DNA from: SG8-40 sp963792855
GTDB lineage: Bacteria > Pseudomonadota > Gammaproteobacteria > Burkholderiales > Eutrophovitaceae
Length of the DNA: 64,000 nt
Assembly (NCBI GenBank): GCA_963792855.1
Contig: CAWBXZ010000005.1
Coordinates: 558,001 to 622,000 of the forward strand
Reading direction: 5' to 3'
Part shown: piece by piece, positions 46,328 to 56,265 of the stretch
How positions within the stretch are numbered: position 1 is the first letter of the stretch
How the letters are laid out: each line of letters starts with the position of its first letter
Position numbers and translations under genes: made by a program
The notes under the pieces: model-generated
Told to the model about the DNA's origin: nothing
Databases searched by the model: none
Seen by the model: only the letters and a program-made list of their open reading frames with translations

Positions 46328-46619
46328 AACGACCGTCGGGAGTGTATGTGAACTCCCCGTGCGCCCGAAACTCCAATCCGAGTGGCGGCAGCCGTCGAAT
46401 CATGTATCGAGCTGTATGTGATGCAAGTTTTCTTACGCATGGTATGAAAACGGCATTTCCGCACATTCCGCGCGCCATTTTCGCACGGTTTGAATACGAC
46501 ATATGTCGCGGCAAAAAGTGCATCCAAAAGCCATCCTGAGGTTGCTCGCCGTTCTTGCTCGTTCAAGCGAGTCGAAGCACTGGTTGAATCCCTGTAACGA
46601 GCGTTTCAGGAGACATGCC

Positions 46620-46928
46620 ATGAAATTCGCAAAAAGCACGATCGCAGCAACAGTCACCGGGCTCATGATTGCCGGAGCGATGGCCAACCCGCTGTCGGCA
46701 GCGACCCTGCAGACCAACACGTCGAACCCCCACCGCAACGACGTTTACGATATCTACAAAGACGTTTCGCCTATGGCGCCCGTCACTGTCCGCACCAACA
46801 CCAGTAATCCCCATCGAAACGACGTTTACGATATTTACCGGGATGTTGCTCCTGTGGAGAGCGCGCCTGTTGAGATCAAGACGTCCAATGCCCACCGCAA
46901 CGACGTGTACGACCTGTACGCGAAGTAA
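46620..46928 (+). CDS. Exported protein with three repeats of a TSNPHRNDVYDIY-type motif
   Basis: A 102-residue protein with signal peptide (AATVTGLMIAGAMANPLSA, cleavage near residue 28). The mature part is almost entirely three repeats: TNTSNPHRNDVYDIY (32-46), TNTSNPHRNDVYDIY (59-73) and KTSNAHRNDVYDLY (87-100), spaced by 12-14 residues containing Pro and Val. The invariant HRNDVYD core recurs exactly three times. No family recognised. Repetition suggests a multivalent binding peptide, a metal-binding or adhesion protein, or a precursor cut between repeats. GGAG at 46610 is its ribosome site and a terminator follows, so it is a single-gene unit. Confidence 0.75.
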   Translation: MKFAKSTIAATVTGLMIAGAMANPLSAATLQTNTSNPHRNDVYDIYKDVSPMAPVTVRTNTSNPHRNDVYDIYRDVAPVESAPVEIKTSNAHRNDVYDLYAK

Positions 46929-46972
46929 CGTCGGGGAAGCCCGGTTAGCGGGCGACTAGTACAAACACTTGC

Positions 46973-47010
46973 AACGGCTGCCGCGCGGACAATTGCGGTA
47001 GCCGTTTTTT
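46973..47010 (+). terminator. Rho-independent terminator after the repeat protein gene
   Basis: AACGGCTGCCGC pairs with GCGGTAGCCGTT (12 bp including one G-T pair) around a 10-base loop, followed by TTTTTT. It ends the 46620-46928 transcription unit. Confidence 0.85.
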
Positions 47011-47119
47011 GTTTGCTGAAAGAACCGGGCAGTGAGGCCAGCAAACGAAGGGTAGCGAACAGGGCGGGCGGCCGAATGACACCTATGAAACCTTTAAGCG
47101 CTTTTGCCGCTCCAGCAGA

Positions 47120-47524
47120 TCAACGACGTGCGAAGATGCACGAGTGGTCGTTGCTGGACGACTTAAGGGCTGTTACTGAGAGCGTGGGAGCTTTCGGAGC
47201 TTCGATGATTGACGGGTCGTCGAGTGTTGCAGTCTTGATGAAAACAAGGTCTGGCTCGTCGTCTGACTCGGAGAACAGCGGTGTGCCGCAGGTTGGGCAA
47301 AAGGAGCGCAGTATCACCGCGCCGCTGTCCCTGATGTCTTCGTAGACTGTCGGGCGCAGTCCCGCGAGCTTGAGACTTTCGCCGGGAACTCCAACGGAAA
47401 TTGAAATTGCCGCCCCGGACTGTTTCTGGCAATGCCGGCAATCGGATGCATGCATCCTTGATGGCTCGGCGTTCGACTGGTAGTGAATGGCGCCGCAAAG
47501 GCAGCTTCCCTGAATTCGTCCCAT
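47120..47524 (-). CDS. GFA-family zinc-binding protein 2
   Basis: A 134-residue GFA-family protein with cysteine clusters SCLCGAIHYQ, CRHCQKQSG and FCPTCGTPLF, the normal zinc-binding set. It begins at MGRIQG after an AGGAGAAGG ribosome site; the longer open frame upstream looks non-coding. Separate from the GFA gene at 41674 (low identity by eye). It is divergent from the GNAT-deacetylase gene. Function beyond the family is unknown. Confidence 0.85.
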   Translation of the reverse strand: MGRIQGSCLCGAIHYQSNAEPSRMHASDCRHCQKQSGAAISISVGVPGESLKLAGLRPTVYEDIRDSGAVILRSFCPTCGTPLFSESDDEPDLVFIKTATLDDPSIIEAPKAPTLSVTALKSSSNDHSCIFARR

Positions 47525-47961
47525 TTCCTTCTCCTTGCGGTTGATCCCGCTTTCGGATGGCTGATTGCCTTTGTCGGCTGCCACCTCGTGGTGTGTGTGG
47601 TAAACAATGGCCACAGTATGTAGAAGGTCGCCGAATGTCACCGCGCAACGGAGCACACCCGTTTCGTGAATTTTTCACTCGTTGGGCAAGGGGGGCATGG
47701 CGGGCGCCGGACTGCCGGCCGACGTGCCCACGGATTCCCCGGCGGCTTCCCGGGGCAGTCACGGCTTCCTGCCCGCGGCGAACTTGCCGGAAAGGGCGGC
47801 GGGAAGCGGTCACTCTTCATGAAATATCAGATGCTTTTTCCCGCGGCAACGATATAGAATCCGCGCCGACCAGACTTGAAGACGGATGGCTGGTGTCCGT
47901 CGCCGTGCATGACCAGTCACGGGCCTGGACGCGGAACCGATTACTTGGGGGACAGGTCACA
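47525..47961. other. 437-base divergent intergenic region
   Basis: An open frame in phase with the GNAT-deacetylase gene covers most of it, but its translation is Arg/Pro/Cys rich and looks untranslated, although the last ~40 codons (GWLVSVAVHDQSRAW) are less clear. Both promoters should be here. Confidence 0.45.
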
Positions 47962-49683
<1,722 letters not shown>

Positions 49684-49977
49684 CGCAAGACATACGGTTG
49701 CGCCGGGGTTTACCCCCCCTCACTTTCAATTTCTCGGGAAGAGATTGCATCGTCTGGGACCGTTCGCGTGACCCGGGCCGCGGGTAAGACGATACAGTTG
49801 GTTAGTTGTTTGGCGGCAGGAGTCAACTTGGTATTCGAAACAACATTCTGTCGTTCGCGAGTGCACAGGACGGAGGAGTTCACGGGAAAAGCCTGGATTC
49901 GGTCCGGTTGATTGCAACAATCGATCGGGCGTACAGTGTGCCGGTCACAACGAAGCGCAGCAGCGGGGGAGAAAATC
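49684..49977. other. 294-base intergenic region before the accessory island
   Basis: No gene recognised. It holds the promoter of the protease-hydrolase gene presumably. The base composition is somewhat lower in GC than its neighbours. Confidence 0.35.
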
Positions 49978-51738
49978 ATGGCGAAGAAAAAGAGCAGCAA
50001 GGTTTCAGTGAGCCGGAAATTCGACGCTTTGCCCGATGTTCCAGACTACCGGGATCGCTGGTACCAGCCCACACTCGCGCCACTCAAGCACCAGTTACCG
50101 CCACCCATCGACCACCACGTCCTCGACCAGGGGACGGAGGGTGCCTGCACCGGCTTCGGTCTGGCGGCGGTCGTGAATCTCTTGCACCAGCGGCAGGGGC
50201 GAGACGTGAAAGTCAGCCCACGCATGCTCTACGAGATGGCCAGGCGCCACGACGAGTGGAGGGGCGAGGGTTATGAAGGCTCGAGTTGCCGCGGTGCGAT
50301 CAAGGGTTGGTATCACATGGGGGTGTGCAGTGAGAAGCTGTGGCCCTATGACGCGGCGAAGACCGGCGATTTGACGATCGAGCGCGCCAAGGATGCGCGC
50401 GCGCACACGATTGGCGCTTACTATCGCATCCGCAAGAACATCGTCGACATGCATGCTGCTCTGAACGAGGCCGGCGCCGTTTACGCCTCGGCCGATGTGC
50501 ATGCCGGCTGGATGTCGCCCAGGAAAGGCCGCATACCGTACCGAAAGACGAAGGAGGGCGGGCACGCTTTCGCCATCGTTGGCTACGATGCGGAGGGTTT
50601 CTTTGTGCAGAACTCCTGGGGCTCCGACTGGGGTAGGGACGGCATTGCGCTCTGGACTTACGAGGACTGGATCGATAACGTTACCGACGCCTGGGTGGTG
50701 CAGGTCGCTCTGTCCACCCCGAAACTCTATTCGCGCCGTAACGCCCCGGCGGGCTCCTCGATGGGTCAAGAGCTGACAACAGTTGGCAAAGACCCCCGGC
50801 GCGACGAGATCGCCGGACACTTCGTGCATATCGACGATGGCCGCTTCCATGAATCCGGCAAGTACTGGAGCAACCTTGCGGACATCAAGCAAACTGCCGA
50901 GCTCGTCGCCAGAAGCGACAAGTACCAGCATCTACTTCTTTATGCGCATGGCGGTTTAAACAGTGTCAAGGATTCAGCCAGCCGCATCGCCGCGATGCGC
51001 GACACGTTCAAGGCCAACGGGATCTACCCGCTGCACTTCATGTACGACACCGGACTCCTCGAGGAACTCAAGGACGTAGTTCTCGGCAAGCGCGCCGACG
51101 CGCAAGAGCGTGCGGGCGGAATCTCTGACTGGACCGACCGGTTGATCGAGCGCGCCACCCGCCGGCCTGGACGTGCGCTCTGGCGCGAGATGAAGACCGA
51201 CGCGGCGCGGGCTTTCTCTCGCAAGGATAGCCCCGGCACGCAAACGCTCGCGGCTTTTTTGTCAGCGTTCGCTGATCCCGGGGCCGTGGCGAAAAAGATT
51301 CACCTGGTGGGGCACAGCACCGGCGGTATTCTTCATGCGCACCTGATCGAAGCGTTGGCGGCTCAGAAAACGAAACTGCGGTTTGCTTCCGTTAACCTGT
51401 TGGCACCGGCGGCGACGGTCGATCTGTTCAACCGCGCTTTTCTTCCGAACCTGCGATCGGGGACATTCGGTATTGACGCGATGCACGTCTACAACCTCAC
51501 CGACGAAGTTGAAAAAGATGACAACGTCGGAATGGTCTACCGGAAATCCTTGCTCTATCTGGTATCCCGCGCATTCGAGGAAACGGTCGATCCGGCCGAG
51601 GCTCTGCTGGGGATGCAGTGCTACAGCAAGGATCTCGAGCAGCTACGGCCTAAGGGCCTGTCCTTTCACTACAGCAATGGACGCTCGGCGTCGGGCGTAC
51701 GCCACCGCGAGCAACTCGCACGGTGGCTTCGACAATGA
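49978..51738 (+). CDS. Papain-like (C1) cysteine protease fused to alpha/beta hydrolase
   Basis: A 586-residue two-domain protein without signal peptide. Residues about 20-250 are a bacterial C1A peptidase: oxyanion Gln51 and nucleophile Cys57 in DQGTEGACTGFG, catalytic His196 in GGHAFAIVGYD and Asn212 in VQNSWGSDWG. Residues about 310-585 are an alpha/beta hydrolase, with nucleophile Ser447 in LVGHSTGGILHAH and an oxyanion HGG in YAHGGLNSV. All catalytic residues look intact, so both domains may be active. It begins the island and is followed by a candidate microprotein and the tail sheath gene. Could be an effector or toxin; no immunity gene is recognised. Confidence 0.82.
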   Translation: MAKKKSSKVSVSRKFDALPDVPDYRDRWYQPTLAPLKHQLPPPIDHHVLDQGTEGACTGFGLAAVVNLLHQRQGRDVKVSPRMLYEMARRHDEWRGEGYEGSSCRGAIKGWYHMGVCSEKLWPYDAAKTGDLTIERAKDARAHTIGAYYRIRKNIVDMHAALNEAGAVYASADVHAGWMSPRKGRIPYRKTKEGGHAFAIVGYDAEGFFVQNSWGSDWGRDGIALWTYEDWIDNVTDAWVVQVALSTPKLYSRRNAPAGSSMGQELTTVGKDPRRDEIAGHFVHIDDGRFHESGKYWSNLADIKQTAELVARSDKYQHLLLYAHGGLNSVKDSASRIAAMRDTFKANGIYPLHFMYDTGLLEELKDVVLGKRADAQERAGGISDWTDRLIERATRRPGRALWREMKTDAARAFSRKDSPGTQTLAAFLSAFADPGAVAKKIHLVGHSTGGILHAHLIEALAAQKTKLRFASVNLLAPAATVDLFNRAFLPNLRSGTFGIDAMHVYNLTDEVEKDDNVGMVYRKSLLYLVSRAFEETVDPAEALLGMQCYSKDLEQLRPKGLSFHYSNGRSASGVRHREQLARWLRQ

Positions 51739-51748
51739 TCCGGCGACT

Positions 51749-51826
51749 ATGAACAGCGTATTGAAGACGGTGCTCGGCAAGTCGACGGTGCCGCAACCGT
51801 TCACGAAGGAGTCGCTGACATACTGA
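51749..51826 (+). CDS. Candidate 25-residue micro-ORF
   Basis: Encodes MNSVLKTVLGKSTVPQPF and so on, ending TKESLTY. Ten bases after the protease-hydrolase stop, without a clear ribosome site. Basic and amphipathic at the N-terminus. It may be a coupled small protein or chance. Confidence 0.3.
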   Translation: MNSVLKTVLGKSTVPQPFTKESLTY

Positions 51827-52179
51827 GGCGCGACGCGCTGCGGGATAGTTGGTTGTGTGATAGCTGGTTAAAGTCGTTAAAGGCGTCAGAATTAAAAAGT
51901 CCAGGTAAAGGACTCTTGACCCTTTGCGCTAGTACGCGTATGCCAAGCTGAACGTGATTGTGTCCGGCGATAGCGACGCCAACAAAATTCCGCTTGATGG
52001 TCCTCGTGTGCTGATTGGTACAGGAGCGGTGAGTTCACTCGCCGCAACAAATGGCACATTGCATTTCGAGAATGCCGGAAGCCCGTACACGCAGATATCG
52101 ATTGTGATCAGCCGGGACGCTACGCCGTCAGCGAAGCCACAGCGATAAGGTCTTTACGTACTCCTAGAAGGATTTGTCT
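51827..52179. other. 353-base region upstream of the sheath gene
   Basis: Contains the 64-residue candidate ORF at 51954-52148. The 51870-51930 stretch is AT-richer than surroundings and could hold a promoter. Confidence 0.4.
51954..52148 (+). CDS. Candidate 64-residue protein upstream of tail sheath
   Basis: GTG-start frame giving VIVSGDSDANKIPLDGPRVL, then SSLAATNGTLHFENAG and a strand-rich TQISIVISRD, so a small beta-rich domain is plausible. An earlier stop at 51930 limits the start; seven further in-frame codons upstream lack a start codon. It ends 31 bases before the sheath gene. Family unknown; may be the remnant of a longer gene. Confidence 0.35.
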   Translation: MIVSGDSDANKIPLDGPRVLIGTGAVSSLAATNGTLHFENAGSPYTQISIVISRDATPSAKPQR

Positions 52180-53664
52180 ATGTCCATAAGCCTGAACTAT
52201 CCCGGCGTGTACATCGAAGAAGTCCCCAGCGGCGTACGCATGATCACGGGCGTCCCGACGTCGATCGCATTGTTCGTGGGCTGGGCTGCGAGAGGCCCCA
52301 TCGACCGCGCGGTGCGCCTCTCGAGTTTTGTCGATTATGACCGACAATTCGGTGGATTGGACGGGCGCACACTGCTCGGCTATGCAGTCAAGCAGTTTTA
52401 CGACAATGGTGGCTCTGACGCTTATGTCCTGCGTATCGCGGCGGCCAATGCAGTGCCCGCCGGCGCGGCCATAGGTGATATTGGCATTACCGCCAGTTCT
52501 CCCGGCGATTGGGCAGCGGACTATCAGGTGCGTCTGACCCGCCGACCCGATGACGCTTCGCGCTTCCGCCTCGATGTGCTGCACACTCCGAGCAACGGCG
52601 CCGTCGTGGAATCGTTTGAGAACCTGTCGATGACTCCGACCGACGCCCGCTTTGTAAACGCCATGGTCAATGAGCGCTCGGCGTTCATGATCGTCCATGC
52701 CGCTACCGCCACTACGCCGGGCGACAACATCGTTGACCTTGACGCCACCACGCCGGGGGACGACGGCACTGTGCTGGCACCGGCCGACGCGGATTTCGGC
52801 ACCGCCGTGTTGGCGCGCTTCGGGCCCGGGAGCATTACCGAGCGCATCGACATCTTCAACATTGTCTGCGTACCCGGACTTACCGATGCGACGACTATCG
52901 CGACGCTGCAGCATCACTGCCGTGACCGCCGCGCCTTTCTGATCGTTGACTGCGCGAAGGACGAAACGGTCGCCAATGCGACCACAGCGCTCGCTGGCAT
53001 GACGGGTGCAGATGCAATGAACTCGGCTTTCTACTTCCCGTGGGTGCGCTCGCCCGACCCGCTGCAGCAGGGCGCCCTGCGCGCCTTTCCTCCCTGCGGC
53101 TTCGTGGCTGGCATTTTTGCCCGCACCGACGCCCGCCGCGGCGTCTGGAAGGCGCCCGCCGGCCGCGAGGCAAGTATCACCGGTGCGACCGGCCTGCAGA
53201 TCACGATGAGCAACTCCGAGATCGGCCAGCTCAACCCGCACGCCGTCAACTGCCTGTGGACACTACCAGTCTACGGCAACGTGGTGTGGGGTTCGCGCAC
53301 GCTGCACGGCGACAATGCCCGCGGTTCGGAATGGAAGTACGTGCCGGTGCGCCGCACGGCATTGTTCCTCGAAGAAAGCCTGCACCGCGCTACCAAATGG
53401 GTGGTGTTCGAGCCCAATGGAGAACCGTTGTGGGCGCAGATTCGCCTCAGCATTGGCGCGTTCATGCAGAAGCTTTTCCGCGCCGGCGCGTTCCAGGGTG
53501 CGTCGCCGCGCGAGGCCTACTTCGTGAAGTGCGACAACGAGACGACGACGCAGGCCGATATCAACCTCGGCATCGTCAACATTCTCGTCGGCTTCGCGCC
53601 GTTAAAACCGGCCGAGTTCGTTGTTATCAAGCTGCAGCAGATTGCCGACAAAAACCCGACTTGA
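52180..53664 (+). CDS. Contractile tail sheath protein
   Basis: A 494-residue phage/contractile-injection-system sheath protein. N-terminal YPGVYIEEVPSGVRMITGVP (sheath attachment strand), then ALFVGWAARGPID and FYDNGGSDAYVLRIA, typical of sheath domain I; an insertion with NIVDLDATTPGDDGT follows; the C-terminal domain has YVPVRRTALFLEESLHRAT, VVFEPNGEPLWAQIRLS and FAPLKPAEFVVIKLQQI, characteristic of sheaths that polymerise around a tube. ATG at 52180 after AGAAGG. Followed by a truncated tube gene; no baseplate, spike, terminator or AAA ATPase gene of a full injection system lies in the window. Could be a stand-alone sheath or remnant. Confidence 0.92.
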   Translation: MSISLNYPGVYIEEVPSGVRMITGVPTSIALFVGWAARGPIDRAVRLSSFVDYDRQFGGLDGRTLLGYAVKQFYDNGGSDAYVLRIAAANAVPAGAAIGDIGITASSPGDWAADYQVRLTRRPDDASRFRLDVLHTPSNGAVVESFENLSMTPTDARFVNAMVNERSAFMIVHAATATTPGDNIVDLDATTPGDDGTVLAPADADFGTAVLARFGPGSITERIDIFNIVCVPGLTDATTIATLQHHCRDRRAFLIVDCAKDETVANATTALAGMTGADAMNSAFYFPWVRSPDPLQQGALRAFPPCGFVAGIFARTDARRGVWKAPAGREASITGATGLQITMSNSEIGQLNPHAVNCLWTLPVYGNVVWGSRTLHGDNARGSEWKYVPVRRTALFLEESLHRATKWVVFEPNGEPLWAQIRLSIGAFMQKLFRAGAFQGASPREAYFVKCDNETTTQADINLGIVNILVGFAPLKPAEFVVIKLQQIADKNPT

Positions 53665-53702
53665 AGCGCAGCTCAACAAGTTACTGATTAAGGTGAGCAG
53701 GC

Positions 53703-54026
53703 ATGGCGCGGCTCTCCGTCAACGCCCGGCGCTTCGGCCCCTATAAGAACTACGAATTCCAGGTCAAGTGCAATGGATGCAACGTGGCGGGCGTCAGCAA
53801 GGTGCCGGCCCTGAAGCGCTCGACCCAAATAGCCGAACGCTGCGAAGACGGTGACCTGTCCACCTGGCGCAAATCGCCGGGCCGTGACAAGTACGAGGTC
53901 GTTACCCTGAAGCGCGGCGTCACGCACGATAGCGGGTTCTGGAAGTGGGGTAACAAGTCGAAAACTGCCAGGATATATTCATTACACAATCTGGAACGAA
54001 GGAAGGGCCACCGCTCGATTGGCTGA
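53703..54026 (+). CDS. Tail tube-like protein, truncated
   Basis: Tube/phage tail protein, 107 residues against about 140-170 in the family. The N-terminal part follows the family: RFGPYKNYEFQVKCNGCNVA, VSKVPALKRSTQIAER, EDGDLSTWRKSPGRDKYEVV and TLKRGVTHDSGFWKW. From about residue 85 the sequence (NKSKTARIYSLHNLERRKGH) departs from it, and the C-terminal strand/helix half that closes the ring fold is missing. It follows the sheath gene by 38 bases, as in contractile systems. Such a truncated tube is unlikely to build a normal tube; it is probably decayed or adapted. Confidence 0.75.
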   Translation: MARLSVNARRFGPYKNYEFQVKCNGCNVAGVSKVPALKRSTQIAERCEDGDLSTWRKSPGRDKYEVVTLKRGVTHDSGFWKWGNKSKTARIYSLHNLERRKGHRSIG

Positions 54027-54450
54027 CAAATGTTTACACCAGAAGACAGACGGGATAACGGTCACCCATGGTAATTTGCTGCTTTGCAGTGCAAAAGCGG
54101 ATGGAATCGGCCGCCGGCTCAGAAGACACGACACACATCGCCTCGTCTAATTCTTGAATGACCGGGGCTGGCGAGGGTTTTGAGCACCCGTGCGCTCGCT
54201 GATCTCGATCGTCGCAACCAGGCTATCGAAAGTACCCAGATGTAACACGGTGGCAGCAATCGAAAATCAGGAGTGCGGCGGGATTGCGCAGCTCAAGGAT
54301 CAGTCGAATCATGATCCGGGGCGATTGGATTAGTGATGTGAAGCGTAAGATATGACACTTGAATCGGCTGGGTATAAGAAACGATGGACATCATGAAAGT
54401 CTGACGGGTATTGGTAGGATCAACTCCCCGTCCACAAAAGGAGACACGAT
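54027..54450. other. 424-base intergenic region
   Basis: No gene recognised. A stretch reading on the minus strand as LGTFDSLVATIEIS has faint resemblance to transposase ends, too weak to call. The missing 3' half of the tube gene is not found here. Confidence 0.4.
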
Positions 54451-56265
54451 ATGAACGCAGCCCTCGTCTCGTTCGGAATTCAGGCTGTGGTTCGCTTGGG
54501 AAGGGTTACGAACGACGGCCTGGAACAGTGGGCCAGAGATGGTGAGGCGATCTTCCCGCAGATCAATGCACCTAGGTTCAGCAAGAAGGCCTATGTCACC
54601 GGCTTCTTCAATTTGCCCGAAAACAATCTCTATGTCACTGCACCCGAAGGCGCATACGCAGAGTATTGGGGTACCACGACACCTAAACGCAGCAAGACTG
54701 CGATCGATGCGCTCTTCACCGCTGCCGTCAAAATTACCGCCGAGCGTGGCGGTAATCTCAACCTGATATTGGCTTGCAGCGGTGCGACACTCGTCAAGCA
54801 GTGGGACGACAAATCCGGACCAGTAAGCCCGTGGGCGCGGATCATCCTGACCGCCGGAGACATCGTTCTGGAGTACGTCGCGACAAATCCGGGAGTGCTG
54901 GGCGGCAACGGCAACGGCGAGAAGCTGATTGCGGCTTACGCCGCGAATCTCAGTGAAATTCTCCCCGACGATGGAAACTTCGGTAACAAGGAGGACTTCG
55001 CGCAACGCTTGAGCGGCGCTTTTCTGCGCGCCGGGTTGAGCGCTGTGAGCGAGAATTCCGAGTGGCTCGTATCCGAATCGCACGTGCAGGAACTGATCTC
55101 CTCGTCGGTCACTCCGCTGGTCGAGGCCTTGCCGGACGACATTACCGGACAGCTCAAGTGGCGGGACGTCGCAGATGCCGTCATGGGTCCCGCCGCCAGC
55201 GCGGCATTACGGACGGTCGCCAAGCACCAGAGTGCTTTCCTCGGCGGCGATTTCGCCTCGGACAAAGCGCTTGGCGCGCTGACGCAAGCGTTGTTTCTCG
55301 AGGCGGCGAAAGACGGCCTCAAGGATCAATTCACGAAGGAGGGCCTGTTGGGGTTATACGGCGCTGTCCTGGGTGTCGCCGCCGAACGGCCACAGCTCTT
55401 TTTCGGGGATGGCACCCGTCCGGAGCACGAGTTTGCACAGTCGTTGTTTTCCAACTTCATGGCCGTGCTGAAGACTTCACCACCGCCGTTTGACGGGGCA
55501 GTGGGTCTCGAACTGGCAGGCGCAGCACTGAAAGCTGTGGGAAACAATATCCACCGCTTCGCCGATGATTCGGCCCCTTGGGAGCAAACCGCAGTCGACA
55601 TGGTCCGCTCGCTATCGGCCCGGCTTTCAGGCGCCATCGACGCGAACACGAAGCTCAAGGACGTTTTCTCCAAGGTTCAGCTGACCGAGATGGGACGGAT
55701 CGTATTGACCCGGATCGCGCAAACTCCCGGGATGGCTTTGGGTTCGGGCAACGAGGCGTGGGAAGGTGTGCTGGCTGCGATTGCTACCGCGATGACGGAG
55801 GACGAGGCTCTGCTGCTCTCCGGGGAGGACTGGATCGAGATTGTCAGCGTGGCCGCCGGAGAGGCGGCCCTGAATCCGGGGCGGTTATTCAGGCTCGACC
55901 CGGTCAATCCGAACGACGCCCTCGCGGGGCAACTCATCGCTGTCGTCCTTAGGTCGGCGCGCGCGACTCTCGAAGCACCCGACCGCCGCTCACGCTCCGT
56001 GCTTTACGGCCAGACGCTGCGAGAAGCCATCGTCCTGGCTCTCGAAGCAACATCCGGGCATCCCGAATTCGTCCGCGAGAAGATGGGGGCTATCGAGAAT
56101 CTCGTAGACGCCCTGAACACACTCGCCACCGATCATCACGAGCGGTACGGTAGCAGGGAGTGGCTGTTTCTTTTCGAGATCTTGCTAGACTCCCTTCTCG
56201 AGGGAGTCGACCTCCCCGACCTGACCGACGCAGCCGCGCGGGAGTTCTTGAAAGGAATCGCATGA
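54451..56265 (+). CDS. Uncharacterised 604-residue helical protein
   Basis: Soluble, mainly helical protein with no signal peptide, starting after a clear AAGGAG site. Segments such as VRLGRVTNDGLEQWARDGEA, TGFFNLPENNLYVTAPEGAY and LLGLYGAVLGVAAERPQLFF are compatible with repeated helical arrays, but I recognise no family. Its stop overlaps the start of a lipoprotein gene (ATGA), so the two are made together. Both lie between tail-derived and TIR genes, so a scaffold or regulatory role in the same system is possible, which is inference. Confidence 0.7.
   Translation: MNAALVSFGIQAVVRLGRVTNDGLEQWARDGEAIFPQINAPRFSKKAYVTGFFNLPENNLYVTAPEGAYAEYWGTTTPKRSKTAIDALFTAAVKITAERGGNLNLILACSGATLVKQWDDKSGPVSPWARIILTAGDIVLEYVATNPGVLGGNGNGEKLIAAYAANLSEILPDDGNFGNKEDFAQRLSGAFLRAGLSAVSENSEWLVSESHVQELISSSVTPLVEALPDDITGQLKWRDVADAVMGPAASAALRTVAKHQSAFLGGDFASDKALGALTQALFLEAAKDGLKDQFTKEGLLGLYGAVLGVAAERPQLFFGDGTRPEHEFAQSLFSNFMAVLKTSPPPFDGAVGLELAGAALKAVGNNIHRFADDSAPWEQTAVDMVRSLSARLSGAIDANTKLKDVFSKVQLTEMGRIVLTRIAQTPGMALGSGNEAWEGVLAAIATAMTEDEALLLSGEDWIEIVSVAAGEAALNPGRLFRLDPVNPNDALAGQLIAVVLRSARATLEAPDRRSRSVLYGQTLREAIVLALEATSGHPEFVREKMGAIENLVDALNTLATDHHERYGSREWLFLFEILLDSLLEGVDLPDLTDAAAREFLKGIA

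Noticed and set aside
54160..54330. Transposase remnant on the minus strand (LGTFDSLVATIEIS)
   Set aside because: Only a dozen residues with faint resemblance, no terminal repeats and no other transposase motif.
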